The notes under the pieces were generated by a model. The model was not told the origin of the DNA. It saw only the letters and a program-made list of their open reading frames with translations, and did not search any database. Source: Mucilaginibacter cryoferens (GTDB lineage: Bacteria; Bacteroidota; Bacteroidia; Sphingobacteriales; Sphingobacteriaceae). From it: a DNA stretch of 64,000 nucleotides. The position numbers and the translations under genes are program-made. Every line of letters begins with the position of its first letter. The first letter of the stretch is position 1. Location: NCBI RefSeq assembly GCF_014205845.1, contig NZ_JACHCR010000028.1, positions 1 through 64,000 on the forward strand, read 5' to 3'. This document shows, piece by piece, positions 37,187-45,991 of this stretch.

Positions 37187-38089
37187 TTAAAAAGTAATAT
37201 TCCAGATCATTACATTTTTATCATCACTTACAGATAACAGCTGATCGCCGTTCCATGCCAGTTTATTTATCGATAACGGATGGCATGGGTATCCTTTTTC
37301 CCTGCTGATGATTTTGTAAAGTTTAAAATCATCGGCTCCCCAAATTTTAATACTTTTATCCATACTGGCCGTAGCAAAATAAGGCTGTGTAGGATGGAAT
37401 AGGATATGGTTAACAGCAAACAAATGTGCCGGAATGGTTTTTGTAAGTTGATAGGTTACTGTATCCCAGATCTTCACTTGCGCATCACGCCCGCCAGATA
37501 GAAGGAAAGCGCCATCGGTGCTGTATGCTAAAGAAAAAACCGACATCGTATGCCCATGCAGGGTTTTTACTAAGGTATAGTCCTCCAGGTCGTAAACTTT
37601 TACCTGGTTATCGCGGCAGCCAAAGGCAACCTGCTTTTCATCCGGCGAAATGGCAATACAGCGAACTGTATCGGCAGATACTTTGATGCTATGCAGATTC
37701 TCGAGGGTATCGAGGCTCCAAATAGATACTGTACCATCTTCAGAGGCTATCAGGAGCTCTTTTTTGTGATTGATGGACTTGATGTCAAATATAGGTTTCT
37801 GGTGATGATTAAGCGATTTAATGATCTTCTGTTGGATAAAGTCAAAAACCAATACCTGGCCGCTGCGCAAACCCACAACCATTAAGGGGTAGCCGGCAGG
37901 GCAATGGATAGCATACACAGACGCATTAACCGGAAACATTACCTTGATAAACGAATTGGTTTTCAGGCTCCATTCAACCAAACCTTTATCGTTGCCACCG
38001 GTAAAAAGTATGCCTGGTTTTTGCGATAGTTCTAAAGTGAAAATAGGGTTGCCGTGCCCGGTAAGTTCAGCGGTTTTTTCTGCAGTCAT
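37187..38089 (-). CDS. WD40-repeat beta-propeller protein
   Basis: The 300-residue cytoplasmic protein is made of about seven WD-type repeats; the strand-C endings VSIWSLD, VKVYDLE, VKIWDTV, IKIWGAD and VMIWNIT are visible. Such propellers are protein-binding platforms, and the partner is unknown. It has no other domain. Confidence 0.82.
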   Translation of the reverse strand: MTAEKTAELTGHGNPIFTLELSQKPGILFTGGNDKGLVEWSLKTNSFIKVMFPVNASVYAIHCPAGYPLMVVGLRSGQVLVFDFIQQKIIKSLNHHQKPIFDIKSINHKKELLIASEDGTVSIWSLDTLENLHSIKVSADTVRCIAISPDEKQVAFGCRDNQVKVYDLEDYTLVKTLHGHTMSVFSLAYSTDGAFLLSGGRDAQVKIWDTVTYQLTKTIPAHLFAVNHILFHPTQPYFATASMDKSIKIWGADDFKLYKIISREKGYPCHPLSINKLAWNGDQLLSVSDDKNVMIWNITF

Positions 38090-38212
38090 TTTTTAGTATC
38101 AAGTAGTCAGTATCAGGTATCAAGTAAAATACCTTGTTTCTGATGGCACAAAAGTATGTTTTTTTGCGGTGATGTTTTGTTGGTGGATTATCAACTATCC
38201 GTTTTAGGATGT

Positions 38213-39100
38213 CTACTTTATCGCCCCATCATAAGCCGCTTTGGCTATGCGGGATATCACCGATTCGCGGCTTTTAAGATCAGCCGGGGTATCTGATACA
38301 AAAATGGCTATAGCTAAATGTTTGCCATTAGGTAAAGTGATAATTCCGATATCATTGGTGGCGGCAGTAACACCTTGCTTATTGGTGCCCGAGCTGCCTG
38401 TTTTATGATATACCACCGTACCAACTGGCAATAATCCCTTGATCTGTTTTGGTCCGGTTGAGGTTTCCTGCATTACTTTCCACAGGTAAGCATGGTTTGC
38501 CGGTGAAAGAAAGCTGGGTTTAAAAGCAAGGTTCAATAGTTGGGTAAGGCCTTTAACCTCGGCCCAGTTAGTGTACTGCACTTCCCAGGCCTGTGCCATT
38601 TGATACTCAGTGGCTTTAAAGGTAATGTTTTGTACACCAATGCTGTGGATGTAGCTATTTACCCTATCAATGCCACCAAGGTTTTTTATGAGTACATCGC
38701 AAGCCACGTTATCGCTTAATGATACCATATAACTTAACAATTCCCTGATAGTAATATCAAAATTACCCCCAGGATGTTTATCCCTCAGCGGACTATAAGT
38801 ATCCCAATAATCGCTTTTATCAATATGGATCATTTGATCCAATTTAAAATGTCCTTTATCAATCTCATGCAAAACAGTGATAGCAATCGGGAATTTCATT
38901 ACGCTTTGCATCGGCAGATGAGCATGCCCGTTAAAACTTAAAGTATCGTGTGTATCCAGGTTCAATACCGAAACACCAACAGTCCCTTTTATTTCCTTAG
39001 CTATCGCAATGATTTTAGTTCTCAAATCATTTGTTTGAGCATTAGCAGCAATGCCACCCCAAAAAAAACAAAGTAAAAGCAAACAAAGCTTTCTCATCAC
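38213..39100 (-). CDS. Class A beta-lactamase, PER/CfxA-like group
   Basis: The 295-residue protein has a signal peptide (1-22, ending ANA) and the serine beta-lactamase motifs: SVMK (Ser66, Lys69), SDN (129-131) and KTG (233-235). In the omega loop TEYQMAQAWE, Glu165 is the general base and the usual Asn170-equivalent is Ala; PER enzymes also vary here. This places it in subclass A2. The spectrum cannot be read from sequence. It lies downstream of the his operon, separated by a tandem-repeat tract; no regulator is adjacent. Confidence 0.88.
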   Translation of the reverse strand: MMRKLCLLLLCFFWGGIAANAQTNDLRTKIIAIAKEIKGTVGVSVLNLDTHDTLSFNGHAHLPMQSVMKFPIAITVLHEIDKGHFKLDQMIHIDKSDYWDTYSPLRDKHPGGNFDITIRELLSYMVSLSDNVACDVLIKNLGGIDRVNSYIHSIGVQNITFKATEYQMAQAWEVQYTNWAEVKGLTQLLNLAFKPSFLSPANHAYLWKVMQETSTGPKQIKGLLPVGTVVYHKTGSSGTNKQGVTAATNDIGIITLPNGKHLAIAIFVSDTPADLKSRESVISRIAKAAYDGAIK

Positions 39101-39109
39101 AATTCCTAC

Positions 39110-39193
39110 TAATGACTAATGACTAATGACTAATGACTAATGACTAATGACTAATGACTAATGACTAATGACTAATGACTAATGACTAATGAC
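39110..39193. repeat. Tandem repeat, 12 copies of TAATGAC
   Basis: A perfect 7-bp unit, TAATGAC, is repeated about 12 times. The array starts 10 bp upstream of the beta-lactamase start codon and runs to the hisIE stop codon. Such a tract can change copy number by slippage. Confidence 0.9.
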
Positions 39194-39780
39194 TATTTAT
39201 GCCTGTTTTCCAGGTTTTTAGCAATCGTTTCCAAAGTCACTCCTTTTTCGCGGAGCAAAACAAGCAGGTGAAAAACAAGGTCTGACGATTCATTGATCAG
39301 GTCGGTTTCGGTTTCGGCCAAAGCGGCTATCACGGTTTCAACGCCTTCTTCGCCAACTTTTTGAGCTATTTTATTAAGACCTTTACTGCGAAGCTTGTTC
39401 ACGTACGATCCTTCAACCGGATTTTCATACCTATCGGCAATAATACTCTCTAACTCTAAAATAAAGTTTTGGTTGTATTCTGTTTTAAAACAGCTACGTG
39501 AGCCGGTATGGCAGGTAGGGCCATCGGCTTTAACTTTTATCAGCAAGGTATCATTATCGCAATCAATGCTGATGTTTTTTACATGCAAAAAATTGCTGCT
39601 GGTTTCGCCCTTGGTCCACAAGCGATTTTTTGAGCGCGAAAAAAACGTTACTACGTTTTCTGCAACGGTTTTGTCGTAAGCTTCCTGGTTCATATAACCC
39701 AGCATCAGCACTTCTAATGTCTGCTCGTCCTGTATAATAACCGGTACTAAACCGTCTGTTTTGTTGAAATCTATATTCAT
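39193..39780 (-). CDS. hisI: Bifunctional phosphoribosyl-AMP cyclohydrolase/phosphoribosyl-ATP pyrophosphatase
   Basis: HisIE (195 residues) carries steps two and three of histidine synthesis. The N-terminal HisI domain has [11 protein letters not shown] and the zinc/substrate segment [12 protein letters not shown]; the C-terminal HisE domain has [17 protein letters not shown] start at ATG 39780, because the longer frame to 39891 runs through a palindromic repeat. It is the last gene of the his operon, and the TAATGAC array touches its stop. Confidence 0.95.
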   Translation of the reverse strand: MNIDFNKTDGLVPVIIQDEQTLEVLMLGYMNQEAYDKTVAENVVTFFSRSKNRLWTKGETSSNFLHVKNISIDCDNDTLLIKVKADGPTCHTGSRSCFKTEYNQNFILELESIIADRYENPVEGSYVNKLRSKGLNKIAQKVGEEGVETVIAALAETETDLINESSDLVFHLLVLLREKGVTLETIAKNLENRHK

Positions 39781-39791
39781 TTTTTCTGTGT

Positions 39792-39888
39792 TCTGGGGTG
39801 TGAGGTCTGAGGTCTGTTTCAGTGGTCTGAGGTCTGAACTTGGTTTGTTTTTAACAGATCTCAGACCTCCGGGCACACACCTCAGAAT
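39792..39888. repeat. Inverted repeat between hisF and hisI
   Basis: The left arm (39792-39816) with two GAGGTCTG words pairs imperfectly with the right arm (39855-39888, CAGATCTCAGACC then CACACACCTCAG). It fills the whole hisF-hisI gap. Confidence 0.6.
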
Positions 39889-39892
39889 CAAG

Positions 39893-40648
39893 TTATATCC
39901 TCACCTCAATATTATTACTTCTCAATACTGCCTTTAAATCGGGTATCAGTATCTCACCGTAATGAAATACCGATGCCGCTAAAGCTGCGTCGATATTTGT
40001 TTTTTCAAATACATCTACAAAATGCTGTACCGAACCGGCTCCGCCAGAGGCAATTACCGGGATGTGTACTGCATCGTTCACTATTTTTAACAGCTTGTTA
40101 TCAAAGCCAGCTTTAGTGCCATCATGGTCCATAGAGGTAAGTAGTATCTCGCCTGCGCCACGGCTTTCGGCTTCCAAAATCCATTCCAGTGTTTCGCGCT
40201 CGGTTGGTAACCTGCCGCCGTTTAGGTGTACCACGTTTTTATCGCATATGGCGCGGGTATCTACCGCTATCACTACAAACTGAACACCAAATGCTTTAGC
40301 CAGTTCATCAATTAGAGCGGGGTTACGTACCGCGGCCGAGTTGATGGAGATCTTATCAGCCCCGGCGTTTAAAAGTGCTTCGGCATCCGCAATTTCGTTT
40401 ATGCCACCACCAATGGTAAACGGGATATTAATTTGTCTGGCTACACTTTTTACCAGCTCTACCATAGTTTTACGGCGCTCAACTGTTGCGGTAATATCCA
40501 AAAAAACCAGTTCGTCGGCTCCCTGGCGCGAATAGTTCCAGGCAAGTTCAACCGGGTCGCCGGCATCGCGCAGGTCCACAAAGTTTACACCTTTTACGGT
40601 ACGGCCATCTTTAACGTCTAAACAAGGGATAATTCTTTTACTTAGCAT
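39893..40648 (-). CDS. hisF: Imidazole glycerol phosphate synthase cyclase subunit
   Basis: HisF (251 residues) is the TIM-barrel cyclase that forms IGP and AICAR using ammonia from His[16 protein letters not shown] carries the first catalytic Asp, and [15 protein letters not shown] the second, with phosphate-binding loops IPFTIGGGI and VIASGGAGS. Confidence 0.96.
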   Translation of the reverse strand: MLSKRIIPCLDVKDGRTVKGVNFVDLRDAGDPVELAWNYSRQGADELVFLDITATVERRKTMVELVKSVARQINIPFTIGGGINEIADAEALLNAGADKISINSAAVRNPALIDELAKAFGVQFVVIAVDTRAICDKNVVHLNGGRLPTERETLEWILEAESRGAGEILLTSMDHDGTKAGFDNKLLKIVNDAVHIPVIASGGAGSVQHFVDVFEKTNIDAALAASVFHYGEILIPDLKAVLRSNNIEVRI

Positions 40649-40663
40649 ACTGCTTTATGAAAT

Positions 40664-40756
40664 CGTCATTGCGAGGTACGAAGCAATCCCCAATAGGCAG
40701 AGTCGCTTTGCATAATGCTCTGTAGGTCGGGGATTGCTTCGTGCCTCGCAATGACG
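40664..40756. repeat. 93-bp palindromic repeat, copy 1
   Basis: The ends CGTCATTGCGAGGTACGAAG and its inverse form a stem of about 28 bp, with a GAGTCGCTTTG inner hairpin. A second copy of identical length lies at 44495-44587. This one fills the gap between hisA and hisF. Confidence 0.9.
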
Positions 40757-40781
40757 TTGTTTTTATTGGGCTTCGCCAGAA

Positions 40782-41531
40782 TTATATGGAAATTAAGGCA
40801 TCCAAATTCCAGTTCTTCACATCTTCAATGCTGATGCGGTTTTCATAGATGGCTTTACCCACTACAACCGATTCAACTTTCAGGCGACTTACCTTTTCTA
40901 TATCACTCATCGAACTTACACCGCCAGAGGCGATCAGTTTGATGAAGGGAGAATGGTCAAGCAGTTTTTCGTACAATTCAATACCCGCACCGCCCAGTTT
41001 GCCATCTTTATCAATATCAGTACATAAAAAGCGGAAAAAGCCTAAGGCAAGGCATTTATCAACATAATCCATCAGCTTTATGGGAGAACTTTCCATCCAG
41101 CCAGAGTATTTGATCACTTCATCCAATACATCTATAGCAATAACAACCTGGTCAGAGCATTTGTCTTTACCGCAAATCTCTTTACCAAGCTCTGGTAAAA
41201 ATTCGGGGTTGGTAATGGCCTGTGTGCCCACAATAACGCGATGCACACCGGAATCTATCAGTTCTTTCACCTTATCGATACTGCGGATACCGCCACCGTA
41301 TTGCACCTTCATATCGGTTTTACGGATTACATCAAACAGGTATTGTTGGTTGCTGAAATCGTTTTTAGCACCGTTCAGGTCAATGATATGGATAAAATTG
41401 GTACCATTGCTTTGGTAGCGCTCTATCATTTCTTCAAGCGTAACATCATATTCTGTTACCTGCTGGTAATCGCCTTCGCGTAAGCGAACTACCTTTTTAT
41501 TCAGAATATCAATAGCAGGGATAATGTACAT
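40782..41531 (-). CDS. hisA: ProFAR isomerase
   Basis: HisA (249 residues) performs the Amadori rearrangement of ProFAR to PRFAR. The TIM barrel opens IIPAIDILNKKVVRLREGDY with the catalytic Asp, and the second acid is in LCTDIDKDGKLGG. It starts 5 bp after the hisH stop, so coupling is likely. Confidence 0.95.
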   Translation of the reverse strand: MYIIPAIDILNKKVVRLREGDYQQVTEYDVTLEEMIERYQSNGTNFIHIIDLNGAKNDFSNQQYLFDVIRKTDMKVQYGGGIRSIDKVKELIDSGVHRVIVGTQAITNPEFLPELGKEICGKDKCSDQVVIAIDVLDEVIKYSGWMESSPIKLMDYVDKCLALGFFRFLCTDIDKDGKLGGAGIELYEKLLDHSPFIKLIASGGVSSMSDIEKVSRLKVESVVVGKAIYENRISIEDVKNWNLDALISI

Positions 41532-41536
41532 GTTGT

Positions 41537-42202
41537 TTATATTTTTGAAAAGTTTGTTAAAAGTGTTTCGCCGTACACACCCGATTTTTCGGGGTGAAAT
41601 TGTACGCCATAAAAATTATCCCGCCAAATTGATGCCGAAAATTGGTTAGTATAATTGGCGGATAGTAAAGTGTACGCTTTATTGTACTCAATAAAGTATG
41701 AATGTACAAAGTAAAAATGTGAACCCGACGGTATATTTTTAAATAGCAGATTTTCCTTTTCGGGGTAAACCTGGTTCCAGCCGGTGTGCGGTACTTTGTA
41801 TAAATTACTATCCTTAAACTTTAAAGTTTTGATAGGAAACAAACCAAGTAGGGTAGAGTCTCCTTCCTCAGAATGAGAGGTAAGTAGCTGCATGCCTACA
41901 CAAATACCTAAGGTGGGCTTTTTTAATTCCTTAATGGCTGGCACCAAACCTGTTGATTCCAGTTTTTTCATGGCAGCACCGGCATGCCCAACACCGGGGA
42001 TGATATACCTGTCAAATTGTTGCAGGTCCTCAACTGTATTTACCATGCCATAAGCTATCCCCAGCCTGTCGAGCGCGGCAGTAAGAGAGAAAATATTTCC
42101 GGCTCCGTAACGTATAATACCGATGCCTCCCCCACCCCCTGAAGGGGGAGCTTTTGATTGGGTAGGTTCTGCTACTTCCGTATTGTTTTTTGTTTCGTGC
42201 AT
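41537..42202 (-). CDS. hisH: Imidazole glycerol phosphate synthase glutaminase subunit with repeat-derived N-terminus
   Basis: HisH (221 residues here) releases ammonia from glutamine for HisF. The class I amidotransferase triad is present: Cys in LGICVGMQLL, His and Glu in QFHPEKS. Family proteins normally begin right at IGIIRYGAGN. Here about 26 extra residues precede it, and a dozen of them (SKAPPSGGGGG region) are encoded by a GC-rich repeat. No other ATG or GTG lies between that repeat and the conserved start, so the ATG at 42202 inside the element is probably used. Confidence 0.9.
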   Translation of the reverse strand: MHETKNNTEVAEPTQSKAPPSGGGGGIGIIRYGAGNIFSLTAALDRLGIAYGMVNTVEDLQQFDRYIIPGVGHAGAAMKKLESTGLVPAIKELKKPTLGICVGMQLLTSHSEEGDSTLLGLFPIKTLKFKDSNLYKVPHTGWNQVYPEKENLLFKNIPSGSHFYFVHSYFIEYNKAYTLLSANYTNQFSASIWRDNFYGVQFHPEKSGVYGETLLTNFSKI

Positions 42203-42240
42203 GCTATTCAAAAAGTTCCCCTTCAGGGGGTAGGGAGCCT
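42125..42240. repeat. GC-rich stop-codon repeat, copy D, overlapping hisH
   Basis: The outer hairpins CACCCCCTGAAGGGGGAGC (42133-42151) and GTTCCCCTTCAGGGGGTAGG (42215-42234) bracket the hisH start codon. The right end touches the hisB stop codon at 42241. The first 78 bp are read as hisH. Confidence 0.7.
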
Positions 42241-43383
42241 CTACAGCAGTCCCTTTGTGCTTGGTAAAACCATCTTATCTACATCACGTTTTACTGCCAT
42301 TTTTATTGCCTTGGCAAAGGCTTTAAATATAGCCTCAATTTTGTGATGTTCGTTCTGACCTTCAGCTTTTATGTTCAGATTGCATTTTGCCGCGTCGCTG
42401 AATGATTTGAAGAAGTGATAGAACATTTCGGTTGGTACATCGCCAACTTTCTCTCTTTTAAAGTCGGCATCCCATACTATCCAGTTGCGGCCTCCAAAAT
42501 CAATAGCCGCCTGTGCCAGGCAATCATCCATAGGCAGGCAAAAACCATAGCGTTCTATGCCCATTTTATTGCCCAGGGCTGTACCAAATATCTCGCCTAA
42601 AGCTATACCTGTGTCTTCAACGGTATGATGCTCGTCAATATGCAGATCTCCTTTGGCAACAACCTCCAGGTCGATACTGCCATGGCGGGCAATCTGATCT
42701 AACATATGATCGAAAAAATGTAATCCGGTTGATACTTTGGCTTCGCCGGTACCATCCAGGTTTATTTTAATGTATATATCGGTTTCTTTAGTGCTGCGGC
42801 GATGCTCAATTACGCGTTCGCCCAGTTTTAAAAACTCATATATTTTTTGCCAGTCGGTGGTTTCTAATGCAATAGTGTCGCCTATGTGGTCTGCTTCGTT
42901 AAACTCGCCGCCACCTAAATTAGAGTGGTTGTTTAGCCAAATGGCTTTTGCACCTAAATTTTTACCAAGCAGTACGTCGTTCTTCCTGTCGCCTATGGTA
43001 AAGGAGTTTTTCAGGTCGTATTTTTCGGTATCAAAGTATTGGGTTAACAGGGCTGTTCCCGGTTTGCGGGTTGGCGCTTTATCGGCAGCGAAAGTACGGT
43101 CGATAATTTGATTGGCAAAGGTTACACCTTCGCCCTCAAATGTTTTAAGGATGAAGTTATGTACAGGCCAAAAAGTATCTTCAGGATAAACTGATGTACC
43201 CAAACCATCCTGGTTGGTAACCATTACCAGTTCAAAATCAAGCTCTTTGGCTATTTTTGGCAGGTATGTTAAGGCACCGGGATAAAAAGTAAGTTTTTCG
43301 AACGAATCGATTTGCTCATCCGGCGTTTCGTTGATCATGGTACCGTCACGATCTACAAACAGTATTTTTTGCAACTTGCTCAT
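42241..43383 (-). CDS. hisB: Histidinol phosphatase/imidazoleglycerol-phosphate dehydratase
   Basis: HisB (380 residues) has an N-terminal HAD phosphatase ([27 protein letters not shown]) and a C-terminal IGP dehydratase with [10 protein letters not shown] and [15 protein letters not shown] metal motifs. The zinc-binding cysteines that E. coli HisB carries before the RKP motif are absent ([14 protein letters not shown]). I start at ATG 43383, not at the TTG before it. Confidence 0.94.
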   Translation of the reverse strand: MSKLQKILFVDRDGTMINETPDEQIDSFEKLTFYPGALTYLPKIAKELDFELVMVTNQDGLGTSVYPEDTFWPVHNFILKTFEGEGVTFANQIIDRTFAADKAPTRKPGTALLTQYFDTEKYDLKNSFTIGDRKNDVLLGKNLGAKAIWLNNHSNLGGGEFNEADHIGDTIALETTDWQKIYEFLKLGERVIEHRRSTKETDIYIKINLDGTGEAKVSTGLHFFDHMLDQIARHGSIDLEVVAKGDLHIDEHHTVEDTGIALGEIFGTALGNKMGIERYGFCLPMDDCLAQAAIDFGGRNWIVWDADFKREKVGDVPTEMFYHFFKSFSDAAKCNLNIKAEGQNEHHKIEAIFKAFAKAIKMAVKRDVDKMVLPSTKGLL

Positions 43384-43427
43384 CAATATAATTATTGATT
43401 TAGTGAATTAGTGATTTTGCTTTTATA

Positions 43428-44477
43428 TTAGTTATTAAAGTTCTTAAGCGTCTCTAATAAAACCGAATTTTCTTCTGGTGTGCCAACGGTTATGCGTAAG
43501 CTACCTTCGCATAGCTCAACCTTTGAGCGGTTGCGCACGATGATGCCTTTATCAACCAGAAATTTATAGATGCCATTAGCATCTATTGTTTTTACTAAAA
43601 TGAAGTTGGCATCTGAGGGGTAAATATCCACCACAAAATCAAATCCCTTTAGCGCCAGTACCAATCTGTCGCGTTGTGAAAGCGTTTCCTTTATCCAGTT
43701 GTTAACCTGCTGAACATTGCCTAAAGCCTCTAGAGCCAGTTGCTGCGATGATTCATTGACGTTGTAAGGCGGTTTTACCTTGTTCATTACCTCAATGATC
43801 TCTTCGCTGGCAAAAGCCATACCCACACGTAAGCCTGCTAATCCCCAGGCTTTAGATAGGGTTTGCATCACAACCAGGTTAGCATACTCTGTAAGCTCTT
43901 GTATAAATGTTTTTTGCCTGCTGAAATTGATATAAGCCTCATCAACCACCACTATGCCGTTAAAGTTGGCCAGTAAAGTTTCAATATCCTCTCGGTTGAT
44001 AGAGTTACCTGTAGGGTTATTTGGCGAGCATATAAAAATGAGTTTGGTATGTTCGTCAATGGCTTCGGCAATACCTTCTAAATTTAGCTGATACTCCTCG
44101 GTTAGCAATACTTTACGGGCTTCAATATCATTAATATTGGCCGATACCTCGTACATGCCATAGGTAGGTGGTACCAGTATCACATTATCAACACCGGGGT
44201 TACAAAAGCTGCGGAAAAGGATATCGATTGCCTCATCGCTGCCGTTGCCTATAAATATGTTGCGGGCAGGTACACCCTTGATCTCGCTTAAACGCATTTT
44301 TATGGCGTACTGCATCGGATCTGGATAGCGATTAAATTGCTGAGCCAAAGGCGATCCGTAAGCGTTTTCATTTGCATCTAAAAAAACACTGGCCTCGCCC
44401 TGGTACTCATCTCGTGCGGATGAATAGGGGACTAGCTTTTTAATGTTTTCGCGTAGTATATTATTGATATTATACAT
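43428..44477 (-). CDS. hisC: Histidinol-phosphate aminotransferase
   Basis: HisC (349 residues) is a PLP fold-I aminotransferase making histidinol phosphate. The PLP lysine is in MQTLSKAWGLAGLRVG, and the ICSPNNPTGNS and VVDEAYINFS motifs are in order. Gap repeats lie upstream (93-bp palindrome); 44 bp separate it from hisB. Confidence 0.95.
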   Translation of the reverse strand: MYNINNILRENIKKLVPYSSARDEYQGEASVFLDANENAYGSPLAQQFNRYPDPMQYAIKMRLSEIKGVPARNIFIGNGSDEAIDILFRSFCNPGVDNVILVPPTYGMYEVSANINDIEARKVLLTEEYQLNLEGIAEAIDEHTKLIFICSPNNPTGNSINREDIETLLANFNGIVVVDEAYINFSRQKTFIQELTEYANLVVMQTLSKAWGLAGLRVGMAFASEEIIEVMNKVKPPYNVNESSQQLALEALGNVQQVNNWIKETLSQRDRLVLALKGFDFVVDIYPSDANFILVKTIDANGIYKFLVDKGIIVRNRSKVELCEGSLRITVGTPEENSVLLETLKNFNN

Positions 44478-44494
44478 TGTGACTTTCTGTTTCC

Positions 44495-44587
44495 CGTCAT
44501 TGCGAGGTACGAAGCAATCCCCGACTTACAGAGCAATATGTACAGTGGCTCTGCTTATTGGGGATTGCTTCGTACCTCGCAATGACG
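44495..44587. repeat. 93-bp palindromic repeat, copy 2
   Basis: Same length and end sequence as 40664-40756, CGTCATTGCGAGGTACGAAG with its inverse. The inner loop sequence differs. It fills the hisD-hisC gap, 8 bp from the hisD stop codon. Confidence 0.9.
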
Positions 44588-44595
44588 CTTTATTA

Positions 44596-45882
44596 TTAAT
44601 TATTATTTCTAATACTTACCGCATTTCTATGCGCATGCAAACCTTCCATCTCTGCCAAAACCTCAACCGTGTGGCCAATATTTTGTATCCCCTCGCGGGT
44701 GATATGCTGAAAAGTGATCTTCTTTACAAACGAATCAACAGATACGCCTGAGTAAGCTCTTGCATAACTGCTGGTAGGCAGGGTATGGTTGGTGCCCGAT
44801 GCATAATCGCCGGCGCTTTCCGGCGTTAAATTCCCCAGGAAAACTGATCCTGCGTTTATAATACTCCCGGTTATCTGTTCCCAGCTGTGTGTGGCCAAAA
44901 TTAAATGTTCTGGTGCGTATTTGTTGCTGAAATCCATGGCTTCGGCAAGGCTGGATGTGATTACAATATAAGAGTTATCCAAAGCCAAACCTGCAATTTC
45001 GGCGCGAGGTAAAACAGGTAGTTGCCTTTTTATTTCGGCCAAAGTGGCTTCTGCTATTTCGGCAGATGTACAAACCAAAACCGATTGGCTATCAATGCCA
45101 TGCTCGGCCTGTGCCAGCAGATCGGCGGCTATGTAAGCCGGAATAGCGGTTTCATCGGCAATCACCAAAACTTCCGACGGTCCCGCCGGCATATCAATAG
45201 CTGTTGTGGTGGTTGATTGTATAATAGTTTTAGCCTTGGTCACAAACTGGTTACCCGGCCCGAAAATTTTGTCAACCTTAGTAATGCTTTCGGTACCATA
45301 AGCCATAGCGGCTATGGCCTGTGAGCCACCCGCAAGGTGAATTTTATCAATGCCTAATAACAATGCTACATAAGCGATAAAGGCATTCACCTTACCACTT
45401 TTTTGCGGCGGCGAACAAACTACAATCTCGTGGCAACCTGCAATCCGGGCGGGAATGCCCAGCATCAAAAAGGTACTTGGCAACACAGCCGAGCCACCGG
45501 GAATATACAAACCAACTTTTTCAATTGGCCGTAACTCGCGCCAGCAGGTAACGCCGGGCATGGTTTCTACCTTATCCTCGGTTTTTAGCTGTATTTGGTG
45601 AAATTTATAGATGTTATTATAAGCGGTTTCGAGCGCGATTTTTTGGTCTGGCGTAATGGCACGGGCCAGTTTTTCCAGTTCGGCTTTATCTAAATAAAGT
45701 TTAGTTAGCTCTACTTTATCAAACTTTTGCGCATAATTAATTAAAGCGCTATCACCATGCTGCTGTACGTTGGCTATCACTTCTTCAACAACGGCCCGAA
45801 TCTCGTTCGCCGGGTCAACATTACGCTGAACCAGTTGTTGGATGTCCGATGGTGTAAGTTCTGAATACTTGTATGTTTTCAT
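44596..45882 (-). CDS. hisD: Histidinol dehydrogenase
   Basis: HisD (428 residues) oxidises histidinol to histidine with NAD in two steps. It shows GLYIPGGSAVLPSTFLML, KVDKIFGPGNQFVTKAK, PAGPSEVLVIADE and LLAQAEHG with zinc and catalytic His, and the late APEHLILAT motif. It follows hisG with a repeat copy between. Confidence 0.95.
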   Translation of the reverse strand: MKTYKYSELTPSDIQQLVQRNVDPANEIRAVVEEVIANVQQHGDSALINYAQKFDKVELTKLYLDKAELEKLARAITPDQKIALETAYNNIYKFHQIQLKTEDKVETMPGVTCWRELRPIEKVGLYIPGGSAVLPSTFLMLGIPARIAGCHEIVVCSPPQKSGKVNAFIAYVALLLGIDKIHLAGGSQAIAAMAYGTESITKVDKIFGPGNQFVTKAKTIIQSTTTTAIDMPAGPSEVLVIADETAIPAYIAADLLAQAEHGIDSQSVLVCTSAEIAEATLAEIKRQLPVLPRAEIAGLALDNSYIVITSSLAEAMDFSNKYAPEHLILATHSWEQITGSIINAGSVFLGNLTPESAGDYASGTNHTLPTSSYARAYSGVSVDSFVKKITFQHITREGIQNIGHTVEVLAEMEGLHAHRNAVSIRNNN

Positions 45883-45890
45883 ATGGTCAG

Positions 45891-45989
45891 AGCCCCCTCT
45901 AAATCTCCCCCGGTAGGGGAGACTTTTAGTTTTATATCTTGAGCCTTTGTCTTAAAGCCCTCCCTACCGGGGAGGGTTTGGGTGGGGCT
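45891..45989. repeat. GC-rich stop-codon repeat, copy E
   Basis: From AGCCCC (45891) to GGGGCT (45984-45989), 99 bp. The two hairpins are TCTCCCCCGGTAGGGGAGA and CCCTCCCTACCGGGGAGGG. It fills the gap between hisG and hisD and ends 2 bp from the hisG stop. Confidence 0.8.
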
Positions 45990-45991
45990 CT

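Noticed and set aside
39110..39193. CRISPR-like array
   Set aside because: The unit is 7 bp with no spacers, so it is a simple tandem repeat.
39781..39891. N-terminal extension of HisIE
   Set aside because: Reads through a palindromic repeat; the conserved start is at 39780.
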